Source of the DNA: Caulobacter sp.
GTDB lineage: Bacteria > Pseudomonadota > Alphaproteobacteria > Caulobacterales > Caulobacteraceae
NCBI GenBank assembly: GCA_030680355.1
Contig: JAUXVF010000031.1
Coordinates: forward strand, 599,321-663,320
Direction: 5' to 3'
Length of the DNA: 64,000 nucleotides
Shown here: in pieces, positions 53,408-63,253 of the stretch
Numbering within the stretch: the first letter of the stretch is position 1
How the letters are laid out: every line of letters begins with the position of its first letter
Translations under genes and position numbers: made by a program
The notes under the pieces: generated by a model
The model's input: only the letters and a program-made list of their open reading frames with translations
Databases searched by the model: none
Told to the model about the DNA's origin: nothing

Positions 53408-54208
53408 GTGTCAGTTCGATTGAGCGCAATTGTGGGGATGCTCCCACTCCTGATCCTGGGCGCCTGCGGCGACGGCGGCCGTTCGCCCTGGAAACAGGAC
53501 GCCAGCCGGCAGCCGGCTGCGGCGGAGGCGGGCTATCTGACCGCGCCCCGGGTGCTGGCCGCCAGGACCGGCCGAAGCGGCGTGGCCCTCGCGGGCGCGG
53601 CCGCGCCGGGATCGCGGGTGAGGCTGGGAACCCCGACGGGAGAGGCCCTGTTCGCGACAACCGACGGCCGCGGCGTCTGGACCGTGATCGCGCCGCCGGC
53701 GACGTCATTGCGGCTGTTCGGCCTGTCGATGACCATCGGCGACCGGTCGGTGCAGTCCGAAGGCTATCTGGCCCTGACCCCCGAGGGCCGGGTCGCCCAA
53801 CTGAGGGCCGGGGCCGGGGCCCAGGTTCTATCGCCGCCATCCCGTCGTCCGATCATGCTGGCGCTGGACGTCGACCGCGACGGCGCGGCCGTGATCTCGG
53901 GCGTCGGCACGATCGATTCCGATGTCGGCCTGCGCGTCGACCGGACCGCTGTCGGCGGCTCGACCGTCGACCGCAAGGGCCGCTACTCCTTCGCCCTCAA
54001 CCGCCCCCTGACCAGCGGACCGCATGCGTTCGAGATATCGGGAGAGGGCGGTGAGGACGTGATCATCACCGACATCGTCCACCCCGTTGCCCTAGACCGT
54101 CCGTTCCGGGTTCAGCGCCTTGTCCGGGCGTGGCGGGTCGACTGGATGACTCCGGGCGGCGGTGTGCAGGCCACCCTTCTGTTCGATCCGGCCGGACCGG
54201 CCGCCTGA
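53408..54208 (+). CDS. Lipoprotein with beta-rich periplasmic domain, coupled to the ABC exporter
   Basis: 266 residues from GTG 53408; a GTG at 53387 would extend it by 7. The signal MSVRLSAIVGMLPLLILGAC ends in a lipobox LGAC, so Cys20 should be lipidated. The rest has repeated short strands with Gly/Val/Thr turns (VALAGAAAPGSRVRLGTPTG, AVISGVGTIDSDVGLRVDRTAVGGSTV), like bacterial Ig-like or carboxypeptidase regulatory-like folds. Family not recognised. TGA/ATG overlap with the exporter gene suggests joint work, perhaps at the cell envelope. Confidence 0.72.
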   Translation: MSVRLSAIVGMLPLLILGACGDGGRSPWKQDASRQPAAAEAGYLTAPRVLAARTGRSGVALAGAAAPGSRVRLGTPTGEALFATTDGRGVWTVIAPPATSLRLFGLSMTIGDRSVQSEGYLALTPEGRVAQLRAGAGAQVLSPPSRRPIMLALDVDRDGAAVISGVGTIDSDVGLRVDRTAVGGSTVDRKGRYSFALNRPLTSGPHAFEISGEGGEDVIITDIVHPVALDRPFRVQRLVRAWRVDWMTPGGGVQATLLFDPAGPAA

Positions 54209-56040
54209 TGCGCGGCTATGGCGCGCGCGACCGCGGCCCCGCCGAGGCGGTTGAACCGCGGGTGCGGCCCTTGACCGCGCTCAAGGATCTGGCCGGCCTG
54301 GTCCTGCGCTCCAAGGCCCCGGGGCTGACCTGGCGGCTGACGACGGCCCTGGCGCTGACCCTCGGCGGCAAGATCGCCGGCGTTCTGGCCCCCCTGCTGC
54401 TGGGCGCGGCTGTGAACCGGCTGGCGGCCGGCCAAGGCGCGGCGGTCCAGGTCGGCTACGCCTTCGCCGGTATGGCGCTCGGCTGGGCCCTGATCCGGTT
54501 CCTGGCCGCTATCGCCCCCCAGGCCCGGGACGCAATCGTCACCCCCGTGGCCCAGGCCGCCCAGGCCCGGGCGGCGTCGGAGACCTTTGCCCACGCCCTG
54601 TCGCTGTCGATGGATTTCCACCAGAGCAAGCGCACGGGGTCGCTGTCGCGCGTCATCGACCGCGGCGCCCGGTCGATGGAATTCCTGCTGCGCGCCCTGG
54701 TGTTCAACCTGGCCCCGACCCTGATTGAACTGGTCATCGCCGCGGGCGTGCTGGCCGGGGCCTATGACTGGCGGTTCGCGGCCACCGCCGTGGCCACGGT
54801 GGTGGTCTATGTCGTCCTGACCTTCGCCATATCGGACTGGCGGATCGCCCATCGCCGCGCCCTCAACGAAGCCGACCAGGAAGCGGCGGGCCGGGCGGTG
54901 GACGCCCTGATCAACTACGAGACGGTCAAGACCTTCGGGGCCGAGGATCGCGCCGTGGCCAACTACGAGACAGCCCTTGGCGCCTACAGCGCCGCCCAGA
55001 TCAAGGCGACCAACTCCCTGACCCTGCTCAACGTCGCCCAGTCGGCGATCATGAGCGTCGGCCTGGCCGGAATGGCGGTCATGGCCGGGTTCGAGGCGGC
55101 GGCCGGTCGGATGGGTCCCGGAGACGTCACGGCGGCCATCCTGATCCTGCTCGGCCTCTATGGTCCGCTCAATATCCTTGGCTTCGCCTACCGCGAAATC
55201 CGTCAATCTTTCATAGACATGGAGGCGATGCTTGATCTTCGCCGTCAGGCTCCGGACGTGGCGGAGGCGACCGACGCCCGCGACCTGCCGCCGGCTCCTG
55301 ACGGCCATGGCGGCGAGGTTGCCTTCGAGGCCGTCTCCTACCGTCACGGCGCGCGGTCAGAGGGACTGATCGACGTCAGCTTCCGCGTCGCGCCGGGCCG
55401 CACGGTGGCGCTGGTCGGGCCGTCGGGGGCCGGCAAGACCACGATGGTCCGCCTGGCCCTGCGGCTGATCGACCCGCAGGCCGGCCGCGTGACCATCGAC
55501 GGCGTTGACCTGCGAGACCTGAAGATGGCCGGTCTGCGCCGGGCGGTGGCTCTGGTGCCCCAGGACGTGGCCCTGTTCAACGACACCCTGGAGGCCAACA
55601 TCGCCTTTGGCAGGCCCGACGCGACCCTGGCTGAAGTGGCGGCTGCAGCCGAAGCGGCGGAGCTGTCGTCCTTCATCGCCGGCCTGCCGGAGGGTATGGC
55701 GACCCGGGTCGGCGAACGCGGCCTCAAGCTCTCGGGCGGGGAGCGCCAGCGCGTCGGTCTGGCCCGCGCCCTGCTGGCCGATCCGCGAGTCCTGATCCTC
55801 GACGAGGCCACCAGCGCGCTGGATTCGCGAACCGAGGCGGCGATTCAGGAAACCCTGAGGCGGGCCAGCGAGAACCGCACCACCCTGGTCGTCGCCCACC
55901 GGCTGTCGACCATCGTCGACGCCGATGAGATCCTGGTCCTCAAGCGCGGCCGCGTCGTCGAGCGCGGCGGGCACGAGGCGCTGCTGGCCGCCGGTGGCGA
56001 GTACGCCACCCTCTGGAAGCGACAGACCCGCGGCCGCTAG
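54208..56040 (+). CDS. Atm1-type ABC exporter (permease plus ATPase)
   Basis: 610 residues. The N-terminal six-helix permease (about 40-330) has SLSMDFHQSKRTGSLSRVIDRGARSMEFLLRALVFNLAPTLIELV and NYETVKTFGAEDRAVANYETALGAYSAAQIKATNSLTLLN, the pattern of Atm1/HMT1 exporters that move glutathione-linked or sulfur-containing compounds and heavy metals. The ATPase has Walker A GPSGAGKTTMVRLAL, signature LSGGERQRVGLARALL, Walker B VLILDEATSALD and His in VVAHRLS. ATG 54208 overlaps the lipoprotein stop. The substrate is not determined by sequence. Confidence 0.92.
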   Translation: MRGYGARDRGPAEAVEPRVRPLTALKDLAGLVLRSKAPGLTWRLTTALALTLGGKIAGVLAPLLLGAAVNRLAAGQGAAVQVGYAFAGMALGWALIRFLAAIAPQARDAIVTPVAQAAQARAASETFAHALSLSMDFHQSKRTGSLSRVIDRGARSMEFLLRALVFNLAPTLIELVIAAGVLAGAYDWRFAATAVATVVVYVVLTFAISDWRIAHRRALNEADQEAAGRAVDALINYETVKTFGAEDRAVANYETALGAYSAAQIKATNSLTLLNVAQSAIMSVGLAGMAVMAGFEAAAGRMGPGDVTAAILILLGLYGPLNILGFAYREIRQSFIDMEAMLDLRRQAPDVAEATDARDLPPAPDGHGGEVAFEAVSYRHGARSEGLIDVSFRVAPGRTVALVGPSGAGKTTMVRLALRLIDPQAGRVTIDGVDLRDLKMAGLRRAVALVPQDVALFNDTLEANIAFGRPDATLAEVAAAAEAAELSSFIAGLPEGMATRVGERGLKLSGGERQRVGLARALLADPRVLILDEATSALDSRTEAAIQETLRRASENRTTLVVAHRLSTIVDADEILVLKRGRVVERGGHEALLAAGGEYATLWKRQTRGR

Positions 56041-56055
56041 AACCGCGGGTCCCGC

Positions 56056-59000
56056 CTATTCGGCGGCGTTGGCCAGATGTGGCGGCTCGGTGTGGTTGAC
56101 GTCGGCGTCGGGGTTGCCCCGTTCCCGGTCAGACCAGCTGTGCTTGCGCCGCAGGAAACGGGTAATGTTGCGGAAGCGCCGGGCCAGGGTCTTGGGCGCG
56201 GCCAGGGCCGCCGGCGTCAGGAACAGGGTCAGAAGGGTGGCGAAGGTCAGGCCCCAGACCACGGCGCCGGACATCTGCACCCACCATTCCGAGCCTGGCG
56301 ACTTGTACTCAAAATCGCCGCGCCGGAAGTTGGGGTGGATCTGGAACATCAGCGGCAGCAGGCCGACCACCGTCACCAGGGTGGTCAGCATCACCGGCCG
56401 GAACCGCTGCACCGCGGCCCGCATGGCCGCGACGTCGGCTTCAAATCCCTGCCTTCGCAACTGATAGAAGGTGTCGACCAGCACGATATTGTGGCCTACG
56501 ACCACCCCGGCCAGGGCGATGATCCCTGTCCCCAGCATGATGACGGAAATGTAGTCGAAGGTGTGGAGCAGATTGATCTGCACCCCCAGCAGCACCCCGA
56601 CCGTCGACAGCACCACCGCCGATAGGGTCACCACCACGCCGTAGAAGCTGTTGAACTGCCAGAGCAGGATGATCGACATCATGAACAGGGTGGCCAGCAT
56701 GGCGACCAGGAAGAAGACGGCGGCCTTCTGCCCTTCCTCGTCGGCGCCGCGGAACTTCCAGCGCACGGATGGCGGTATCGGGGCCTTCTCCAGCCAGGGG
56801 CGCAATTCGCCGATCTTCTGATTGGCGGCGACGCCCTCGACGGTGTTGGCCTTGAGAATCACCAGACGCTGGGCGTCGCGGCGCTGGATCGAGGTCACCT
56901 GCTGGGCCGGGGTGCGTTTGACGAAATAGCTGGCCGGCACCGCGCCCTGGGGGGTGGTGATCTTCAATCGGTCGAAACTGGCCATGTTGCGGGCGTCGGG
57001 CGGGAAGCGGACGCGGATGTCGAGCTCGTCTTCAGCGTCGTCGGGCCGGAAGCGGCCGACCAGGATGCCGTTGGTCACGAACTGGATGGCCTGGCCGACG
57101 GACAGCACGTCGACGCCGTAGCGGCCGGCGGCGATACGGTCGACGGTCAGATTCCACTCGATGCCGGGCGAGGCGCGGGTGTCCTCCTGCTCGATGAGCT
57201 GCGGATCGGCCTTCAGATGCGCCTTGATCAGATCGGCGGTGCGGTTGAGCGCCTCTGGGTCGGAGCCGAGCAGTTCGACCTGGATGTCCTTGCCCTGGGG
57301 CGGTCCGCCCTGGGGCAGACGCACCTCGGTGAGGACGCCGGGCACCTCGGCCACGCGCCTGCGGATATCCTCGACGATCTGTTTGCCGCGGATATTCAGG
57401 GCGTGACGGTCCTCGAAGTCGACGAAGTCGATCTGAAGCCGGCCGATGGTGTCGTTGGGCGCCCCGCCGAAGCCAAAACCGCTGAACTGGCCGGCCGAGG
57501 AATAGATCGACTCCATGCCCTTGAGGCCGACAAGACGAGCCTCGACCTGCTGCACCAGGGCGTTGGCGGCCTCGGTCGACAGATTGCCGCGGGCCTTCAC
57601 ATAGACCGTCGCCCACTCCGGATCCTGGTCGAGGAAGAACTCGGTGCGGTGCTTCGTGGCCGAGAACCACATGAAGATGCCGATGATCACCACCATGGCC
57701 ACGCCGGTGACCCGGAAGGGATGGTGACCGGCGCCCCACAGGGCGCGGGCGTACCAGCCCATGAATCCGGACATCTCGCGTGGGTCGCCCCGTTCGGATT
57801 TGCGGATTTCCTCGAGCTGTTCTTCGTCGACGCCGGTCTTGCGGCCGAAAATCGACCCCAGGGCCGGGGTGAAGATCAGGGCCACGAAGATCGAGGCGCC
57901 CAGCACCATGAACAGGGTGATCGGCAGGAAGCTCATGAACTTGCCCGGGATCGAGTTCCAGAACATGAACGGGATGAAGGCGCAGAGCGTCGTCAGGGTG
58001 CCGTTGACCACCGGCCAGAACATGCGTTTGCCGGCGGCGGCGAAGGCCTCGGCCTTTGGTAGTCCCTCGGCCTGTTTTCGATCCGCGTATTCGACGATGA
58101 CGATGCCCCCGTCGACGAGGATGCCGACGGCCAGGATCAGGCCGAACATGACCATCTGATTGAGCGTGATGCCGAAGGCCTGCAGCAGCAGGAAGGCGAT
58201 CATGAAACAGATCGGGATGGCCAGGCCGACCATCAGACCCTGACGCAGGCCCAGGCTGGCGATGATGATCACCATGACCAGCAGGGTGGCGGTGATCAGA
58301 CCCGACTCCAGCACCACCAGGCCGCGGTTGATGAACTCGCTCTCATCGAAGGTGTAGTTGACCTTGACCGTTGGCGGCCAGCGCGTCTGCTCCTGCGCGA
58401 CGATCTTGCGGACCTCGGCCACGGTGTCGAGAACGTTGGCGCCGGATCGCTTGACCACGTCGATGGCAAAGGCGGGCTGGCCGTTGAAACGGGTGATCCG
58501 CGTCGGTTCCTTGAAGGTGCGACGCACCTCGCCGATGTCGCCGACAGTGATCAGCCGGTCGCCGGCCTTCTTGATCGGCAGGGCCAGGATGTCCTCGGGC
58601 CGCTCGACGACGCCGGGCACCTTGACCGCGAACTTGCCGCCCTCGGTCTGCATGTTGCCGGCCGGAACCAGCTGGTTGTTGCGGCCGATGACCTGGGCCA
58701 GTTCGCCGGCGGTGACGTTGGCCGCCTCCATCCGCACCGGGTCGATGGTGACCTCGAGCAGTTCCTCGCGGCCGCCGCCCAGGTCGGTGCGCAGGACGCC
58801 CTCCAGGCTTTCGATGCGGTCCTGGAGCTCCCGGGCCGTCTGGTAGAGCGCGCGTTCGGGCGCGGTGCCCGAGAGCATGATGCCCAGCACCGGGTCGTCG
58901 TTGACGTTGTTTTCCTGGATGATCGCTTCTTCGGCGTCAGGCGGGAACCGGCCGCGGGCCAGGTCCACCTTGGCCCGGACGTCCGACAGCACCTTGTCCT

Positions 59001-59307
59001 TGTTGAAGTTGACCTCGAACTCCAGGACCACGGTGGCCGCGTTCTGCTGCGCGACGGCGTTCATTTCCTTCAGGCCCTCAAGGGACTGAAGTTCACGCTC
59101 GAGGGGGCGCACGAGCAGCCGCTCGGAATCCTCGGGACTGACGCCGGGGTAGGGCACCGTGATGGCGATATAGGGCACCGGAATGTTCGGTGACGATTCC
59201 CGCGGCAGGTTCAGATAGGTGAAAAAGCCAAACAGGGACGCGATCGCGGCGATTCCGATCACGACCTTGCGCCGTTTGATTGCACCGTCGATCAGGGCGC
59301 CGATCAT
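56056..59307 (-). CDS. RND efflux pump inner-membrane subunit
   Basis: 1083 residues, 12 membrane helices with two large periplasmic loops. PRESSPNIPVPYIAITVPYPGVSPEDSERLLVRPLE (about 35-70) is the first-loop RND opening. In helix 4 the proton-relay region reads GILVDGGIVIVEYADRK: the first Asp of the usual Asp-Asp pair is kept and the second is Gly, as in heavy-metal and some less-studied RND branches. It forms an operon with the adaptor gene just upstream (27 bp gap). Substrate range is unknown; no outer-membrane TolC-like gene is adjacent. Confidence 0.93.
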   Translation of the reverse strand: MIGALIDGAIKRRKVVIGIAAIASLFGFFTYLNLPRESSPNIPVPYIAITVPYPGVSPEDSERLLVRPLERELQSLEGLKEMNAVAQQNAATVVLEFEVNFNKDKVLSDVRAKVDLARGRFPPDAEEAIIQENNVNDDPVLGIMLSGTAPERALYQTARELQDRIESLEGVLRTDLGGGREELLEVTIDPVRMEAANVTAGELAQVIGRNNQLVPAGNMQTEGGKFAVKVPGVVERPEDILALPIKKAGDRLITVGDIGEVRRTFKEPTRITRFNGQPAFAIDVVKRSGANVLDTVAEVRKIVAQEQTRWPPTVKVNYTFDESEFINRGLVVLESGLITATLLVMVIIIASLGLRQGLMVGLAIPICFMIAFLLLQAFGITLNQMVMFGLILAVGILVDGGIVIVEYADRKQAEGLPKAEAFAAAGKRMFWPVVNGTLTTLCAFIPFMFWNSIPGKFMSFLPITLFMVLGASIFVALIFTPALGSIFGRKTGVDEEQLEEIRKSERGDPREMSGFMGWYARALWGAGHHPFRVTGVAMVVIIGIFMWFSATKHRTEFFLDQDPEWATVYVKARGNLSTEAANALVQQVEARLVGLKGMESIYSSAGQFSGFGFGGAPNDTIGRLQIDFVDFEDRHALNIRGKQIVEDIRRRVAEVPGVLTEVRLPQGGPPQGKDIQVELLGSDPEALNRTADLIKAHLKADPQLIEQEDTRASPGIEWNLTVDRIAAGRYGVDVLSVGQAIQFVTNGILVGRFRPDDAEDELDIRVRFPPDARNMASFDRLKITTPQGAVPASYFVKRTPAQQVTSIQRRDAQRLVILKANTVEGVAANQKIGELRPWLEKAPIPPSVRWKFRGADEEGQKAAVFFLVAMLATLFMMSIILLWQFNSFYGVVVTLSAVVLSTVGVLLGVQINLLHTFDYISVIMLGTGIIALAGVVVGHNIVLVDTFYQLRRQGFEADVAAMRAAVQRFRPVMLTTLVTVVGLLPLMFQIHPNFRRGDFEYKSPGSEWWVQMSGAVVWGLTFATLLTLFLTPAALAAPKTLARRFRNITRFLRRKHSWSDRERGNPDADVNHTEPPHLANAAE

Positions 59308-59334
59308 GTCATTCTACTCCTGCGACGGACGCGA

Positions 59335-60399
59335 CTAGCGCGCGTCCGTGCGAACCTTCTGGCCTTCGGACACATAGGACTGTCCAACGATGATCACCTG
59401 CACGGGGCCCCGCAGGCCGGTGATCCAGATGCCCTCGGGCGTCTCGTCCTGGACCTGGACCGGGGCGAACCCGACCAGGCCGTCGGCGCGGATGTAGCGC
59501 ACGCCCTGACGGCCGGCGGAGTCGAGCACCAGGGTCGCGGCCGGAACCAGCAGCGCCGGACCCGATCCCACCGTCACCTTGACGTCGGCCGACAGGCCCG
59601 AGCGCACGCGCAGGCCCGGATTGCGGGCCTCGATCTCGACCCGATATGTGCGGGTGGCCGGATCGGCGTCGCGCGACACCGAGCGAACACGACCGCTGAG
59701 CACTTCGCCCGACACCAGGGTGGCCCTGGCCGGCGCGCCGATGGACAGGGCGCCGACCTCGGCCTCGGAGACGTCGGCGATCACCACCATCGGATCCAGC
59801 TGGATCATGGTGCCGCAGGCGGCGCCGGGCGCCAGATAGGCGCCGACCTCGGCGTCCCGATGGTCGAAGACGCCGGCGAAGGGCGCCCGGATATTGACCT
59901 GTTCCAGCAGCACCTCGGCCTGGCGCACGGCGGCCGAGGCGGCGTCGAGATTGGCCTGGTCCGACAGCACCTGGGTCTGGGAGCGATAGCCCTGGGCGGC
60001 GAGGCGCTCGGAGGCTTCGCGCTGCAGCTGACGCGAGCGAAGGGCGGCGCGAGCCTGGTCCAGAGAGGCCTGACGCGCGTCCACCGACAGCTGGCAGAGC
60101 AGGGCGCCCTTGGCGACAAAGCCGCCCTCTCGCGCCGGGGTGGCCCGCACCGGACCGGCGGTTTCGGCGCGGACGACGACCGTCTTGTTGGCGTCGGTGC
60201 GGCCGCGCACGGAGACCAGATAGGGGCGCTGAACCTCCTGGACCAGCGCCACCTTGACCAGCGGGGCTTCGGTCTTGGCGGTCGACTCGGCAGGCTTGGC
60301 CTTGGGCGCGATCGCGCGCAACACCGTCCCGCCGATGAAGAACAGCATGAAGGCGGCCACGATCAGGCCGGCGATCAGGTAGGAGCGTTTAATCTGCAT
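59335..60399 (-). CDS. RND efflux periplasmic adaptor (membrane-fusion protein)
   Basis: 354 residues from ATG 60399 (the open frame back to 60639 has no family similarity). One N-terminal membrane anchor (about 6-27, YLIAGLIVAAFMLFFIGGTVL). Lipoyl halves: VVVRAETAGPVRATPAREGGFVAKGALLCQL and VNIRAPFAGVFDHRDAEVGAYLAPGAACGTM flank an alpha-helical hairpin (SLDQARAALRSRQLQREASERLAAQGYRSQTQVLSDQANLDAASAAVRQAE) that contacts the outer-membrane channel. Then come beta-barrel and membrane-proximal domains. First gene of the pump operon; no local repressor is seen. Confidence 0.92.
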   Translation of the reverse strand: MQIKRSYLIAGLIVAAFMLFFIGGTVLRAIAPKAKPAESTAKTEAPLVKVALVQEVQRPYLVSVRGRTDANKTVVVRAETAGPVRATPAREGGFVAKGALLCQLSVDARQASLDQARAALRSRQLQREASERLAAQGYRSQTQVLSDQANLDAASAAVRQAEVLLEQVNIRAPFAGVFDHRDAEVGAYLAPGAACGTMIQLDPMVVIADVSEAEVGALSIGAPARATLVSGEVLSGRVRSVSRDADPATRTYRVEIEARNPGLRVRSGLSADVKVTVGSGPALLVPAATLVLDSAGRQGVRYIRADGLVGFAPVQVQDETPEGIWITGLRGPVQVIIVGQSYVSEGQKVRTDAR

Positions 60400-60662
60400 C
60401 TTGGACCTTGGGCGCGCCCGGGCGTCGGGCGCGCCGCACGCGCCCTGTAACCGCCCCCGGAAACAATCTGAACAGTGTTCGGTATCTCCAGTTTGCGACG
60501 CAGCCGCAAATGAATTTCCTGAAACGTTCCGTTTTTGGCGGCGAGCGATGTTGCGGCGCACCACAATCACGCTCCCCAGATCGGGCCGGGCGCACCACCA
60601 GTGGAAGTCACGCGCCGGCGGGCCTATGACAGAGGCCACGTCACAGCTCCCCGAGGATGCCG

Positions 60663-61103
60663 ATGCAGTATCTCCACACCATGGTCCGGGTCCGAGACCT
60701 GGACGCCGCCCTCGACTTCTATTGCGACAAGCTGGGCCTGGCCCAGGTCCGCCGGGTCGATGTCGAAGCCGGGCGGTTCACCCTGGTCTTCCTGGCCGCG
60801 CCCGACGATCTCGAGGCGGCCAAGGCCAATCAGGCACCGACCGTCGAACTGACCTGGAACTGGGACGAAGAGGTTTATGACGGCGGCCGCAACTTCGGCC
60901 ATCTGGCCTATGCCGTCGACGACATCTACGCCGCCTGCCAGAAGCTGATGGACGGCGGCGTGACCATCAGCCGGCCGCCGCGCGACGGCCGCATGGCCTT
61001 TGTCCGCTCGCCCGACAACATCTCCATCGAACTGCTGCAGAAGGGCCCCAATCTGGCCCCGGCCGAGCCCTGGGCCTCGATGCCGAACGTCGGTGAATGG
61101 TGA
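60663..61103 (+). CDS. Glyoxalase I-family metalloenzyme
   Basis: 146 residues, VOC fold. The metal ligands of lactoylglutathione lyase are all in place: His5 (LHTMVRVRD), Glu62 (VELTWNWD), His80 ([10 protein letters not shown]) and Glu123 (ISIELLQKG). Converts the glutathione-methylglyoxal hemithioacetal to lactoylglutathione. GAGG before ATG 60663 favours this over the ATG two codons earlier (60657). The stop overlaps the following SDR gene start. GloA proper and related glutathione-dependent VOC enzymes cannot be separated by eye. Confidence 0.9.
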   Translation: MQYLHTMVRVRDLDAALDFYCDKLGLAQVRRVDVEAGRFTLVFLAAPDDLEAAKANQAPTVELTWNWDEEVYDGGRNFGHLAYAVDDIYAACQKLMDGGVTISRPPRDGRMAFVRSPDNISIELLQKGPNLAPAEPWASMPNVGEW

Positions 61104-61879
61104 TGAAGCTCGCCGGCCGGGTGGCGCTGGTCACCGGCGCCGCCAACGGCATCGGCCGGGCCTGCGCCGAGGAACTGGCCCGTGAGGGGGCCGACGTGGC
61201 CCTGGTCGATCTCGACGCCCCCGGCGTCAAAGCGGCCGCCGAAGCCATCGCCGCCGAGACCGGCCGCCGCACCCTGGCCATCGCCTGCGACGTCGCCGAC
61301 GCCGACGCGGCCCGCGCCGCCGTGGCCCAGGCCGGCGCGGCCTTGGGGGTCATCGACATCCTGATCAACAACGCCGGCATCCTGCGGCCCGGCGACATTC
61401 TGACCGCGACGCTGGACGACTTCGACGCCGTCCAGGCGGTCAATGTTCGGGCGGTGTTTGTCATCGGCCAGGCTGTGGCCCAGGCCCTGGTTGCGGCCGG
61501 AAAACCGGGGGCGATCATCAACATGAGCTCGGTCAACGCCGTGCTCGCCATCCCCGGCCAGCTCCCCTACGTGACCAGCAAGGGCGCCATAAACCAGCTG
61601 ACCAAGACCATGGCCTTGGGCCTCGCCGAGCATGACATCCGGGTCAACGCCATCGGCCCCGGCACCATCGCCACCGAAATTCTCAAGGGCGTGTTCAAGG
61701 ACGAAGCCGCCAAACGCGGCGTTCTGGCGAGGACGCCGCTCAAGCGCATCGGCGAGCCGCGCGAGATCGGCCGGGTGGCGGTGTTCCTGGCCAGCGACGA
61801 CGCCAGCTACATGACCGGCCAGACGATCTATCCCGATGGCGGACGGCTGGCGCTGAACTACACGGTTGCCGTGGACTAG
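61103..61879 (+). CDS. Short-chain dehydrogenase/reductase
   Basis: 258 residues. Cofactor loop TGAANGIGRA (11-20); Asp36 in LVDLD suggests NAD preference; NNAG (89-92); catalytic Ser143, Tyr156 and Lys160 in MSSVNAVLAIPGQLPYVTSK. The C-terminal IYPDGGRLALN is the usual end of the fold. The substrate is unknown. ATG 61103 overlaps the glyoxalase stop (TGATG); an upstream ATG at 61097 adds two residues. Likely cotranscribed with the glyoxalase, possibly for a related carbonyl detoxification step. Confidence 0.9.
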   Translation: MKLAGRVALVTGAANGIGRACAEELAREGADVALVDLDAPGVKAAAEAIAAETGRRTLAIACDVADADAARAAVAQAGAALGVIDILINNAGILRPGDILTATLDDFDAVQAVNVRAVFVIGQAVAQALVAAGKPGAIINMSSVNAVLAIPGQLPYVTSKGAINQLTKTMALGLAEHDIRVNAIGPGTIATEILKGVFKDEAAKRGVLARTPLKRIGEPREIGRVAVFLASDDASYMTGQTIYPDGGRLALNYTVAVD

Positions 61880-61918
61880 GGCGGCGCCTGCGCAGGTCGA
61901 CCATGATCAATGATTTCA

Positions 61919-62082
61919 CGTCATCCTGAGCAGGCCGCTCAGCGGCCGTGGCGAAGGACGCAGGCGCTGTCCGCGCGGAGGCAAGGCGTGGTTCGACAGG
62001 CAGCCTTTGGCTGCTGCTCACCATGACCAAGGTCTTTCAGCCTCACCCCCCTGAGCAGCCCTGAAAGGCAGTGTCGAAGGAC
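61919..62082. repeat. Intergenic repeats (family C, copy 2, compound)
   Basis: CGTCATCCTGAGCAG (61919-61933) matches the left arm of the repeat at 8154-8168; GAAGGACGC recurs at 61953-61961; two further partial copies follow (GTTCGACAGGCAGC... near 61991 and CTGAGCAGCC...GTGTCGAAGGAC, about 62051-62082). It fills the gap between the SDR gene and the convergent unknown gene. No coding potential. Confidence 0.75.
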
Positions 62083-62102
62083 ACCAGATCCCCCCGCCGA
62101 CC

Positions 62103-63128
62103 TCACGCCCTCATGGTCCAGGTGATCGTGGCCCCCTCGCGGCGGGTCGCCAGCGTCAGATGCCGGTTGTGCGCCGCCAGCGCGCCCTCCCACAGCGGGT
62201 TCCAGGCCGCCAGGGCGAGGTCCGGGTCGAGATCAACATCCCGCATCAGCCGCCAGCCGGTCTGCACGACCCGAACGCCGTCCGCGATCTCGACCGTCTC
62301 GCCCTGCGCCCTCCCCAGGGCGGCCAGCAGCCGGGCGAAGGCCTGCGGCGAATCACCGTCGATCGCCAGCGCGCGCATCATCGGCTCGTGGAACTGCAGC
62401 CCGATCAGCCGGGCCGTGCGGCCGACCAGCGCCGTCGCCTCGCCGGCCCCGAACAGCTCATGCATGACCGGCAGCAGGCTGCGGACATATTCGCTGGCGT
62501 AGGACACCTCGACCTTGGCCAGCCGCTCGGGCGGCCAGGCCGCCGGGTCGAGCCGGGGCTGGGCGGCCGGATCAACGGGCGGGCAGCGCTCATCGGGCGC
62601 GAACCGCACCCGTTCGGCCTCGGTCAGGTCGTGGTCGTATTCGAAATAATAGCCCTCGAGCCCCGGGTCGCCGAGCACCGTCTGGCCGGTGCAGACAAAG
62701 CCGAGCCTTGGATTGCCGAGCGAGACGCCGTTGTGGCCGTGCCAGCCGTGCAGCATGGCCGCGTTGACCGCCGCGGGCACCGCGCAGATCGTCGCCCCCT
62801 GCCAGATCCAGCGCGGCGGCGGATAGCGCACCCAGGCCTTGCGGTCCGATTCGACGACCAACTCCGTCTTCACCCCGCCCAGGGCGTTGGAAAACAGGTG
62901 GTACTGGGCGCAAGCGACCGCATGCGGCAGGCCGTCCAGTCCGAGCTTGGTCAGGCCCGGCAGGAATTTCTCCAGATGCTGGCGACGGAAATGGGCGAAC
63001 ACGAAGTCGGCGGCGGCCTGCGTTCCGCGCTGGCTGACCAGGGTCAGCACCAGTCCGGTCATCAGGGCGTTGTAGAGCCCGGCGATCGCCTTGCGGGCCT
63101 GTGCGGTGTCGGCGTCCGGCTGGGTCAT
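62103..63128 (-). CDS. Conserved-looking protein of unknown function, 341 residues
   Basis: Not recognised. ATG 63128 has GAGG 7-10 bases before it; the ATG at 63134 leaves no space for that site. No signal peptide; helical N-terminus (ARKAIAGLYNALMTGLVLTLVSQRG), then His/Trp-rich motifs AMLHGWHGHNGVSLGNPRLGFVCTG (about 125-150) and YYFEYDHDL, and a helical SYASEYVRSLLPVMHELFGAGEATALVGRTARLIGLQFHEPMM. The invariant-looking His, Cys and Asp residues suggest a metal or cofactor site. A weak resemblance to ATC-hydrolase/V4R-like folds is a guess. Isolated between repeats and tRNA-Asn. Confidence 0.65.
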   Translation of the reverse strand: MTQPDADTAQARKAIAGLYNALMTGLVLTLVSQRGTQAAADFVFAHFRRQHLEKFLPGLTKLGLDGLPHAVACAQYHLFSNALGGVKTELVVESDRKAWVRYPPPRWIWQGATICAVPAAVNAAMLHGWHGHNGVSLGNPRLGFVCTGQTVLGDPGLEGYYFEYDHDLTEAERVRFAPDERCPPVDPAAQPRLDPAAWPPERLAKVEVSYASEYVRSLLPVMHELFGAGEATALVGRTARLIGLQFHEPMMRALAIDGDSPQAFARLLAALGRAQGETVEIADGVRVVQTGWRLMRDVDLDPDLALAAWNPLWEGALAAHNRHLTLATRREGATITWTMRA

Positions 63129-63253
63129 CGCCATCCTCGGTTTCCGTCGAACAGCCTAGGGGCCGGGCGGCGGTCAGGCCATGGGCGCCGGCGTTGGCGA
63201 GGGTGTCGAGGGGGTGGTTTCGCGCGACCGCGTCGGAGCGACGGGTCGAAAGA

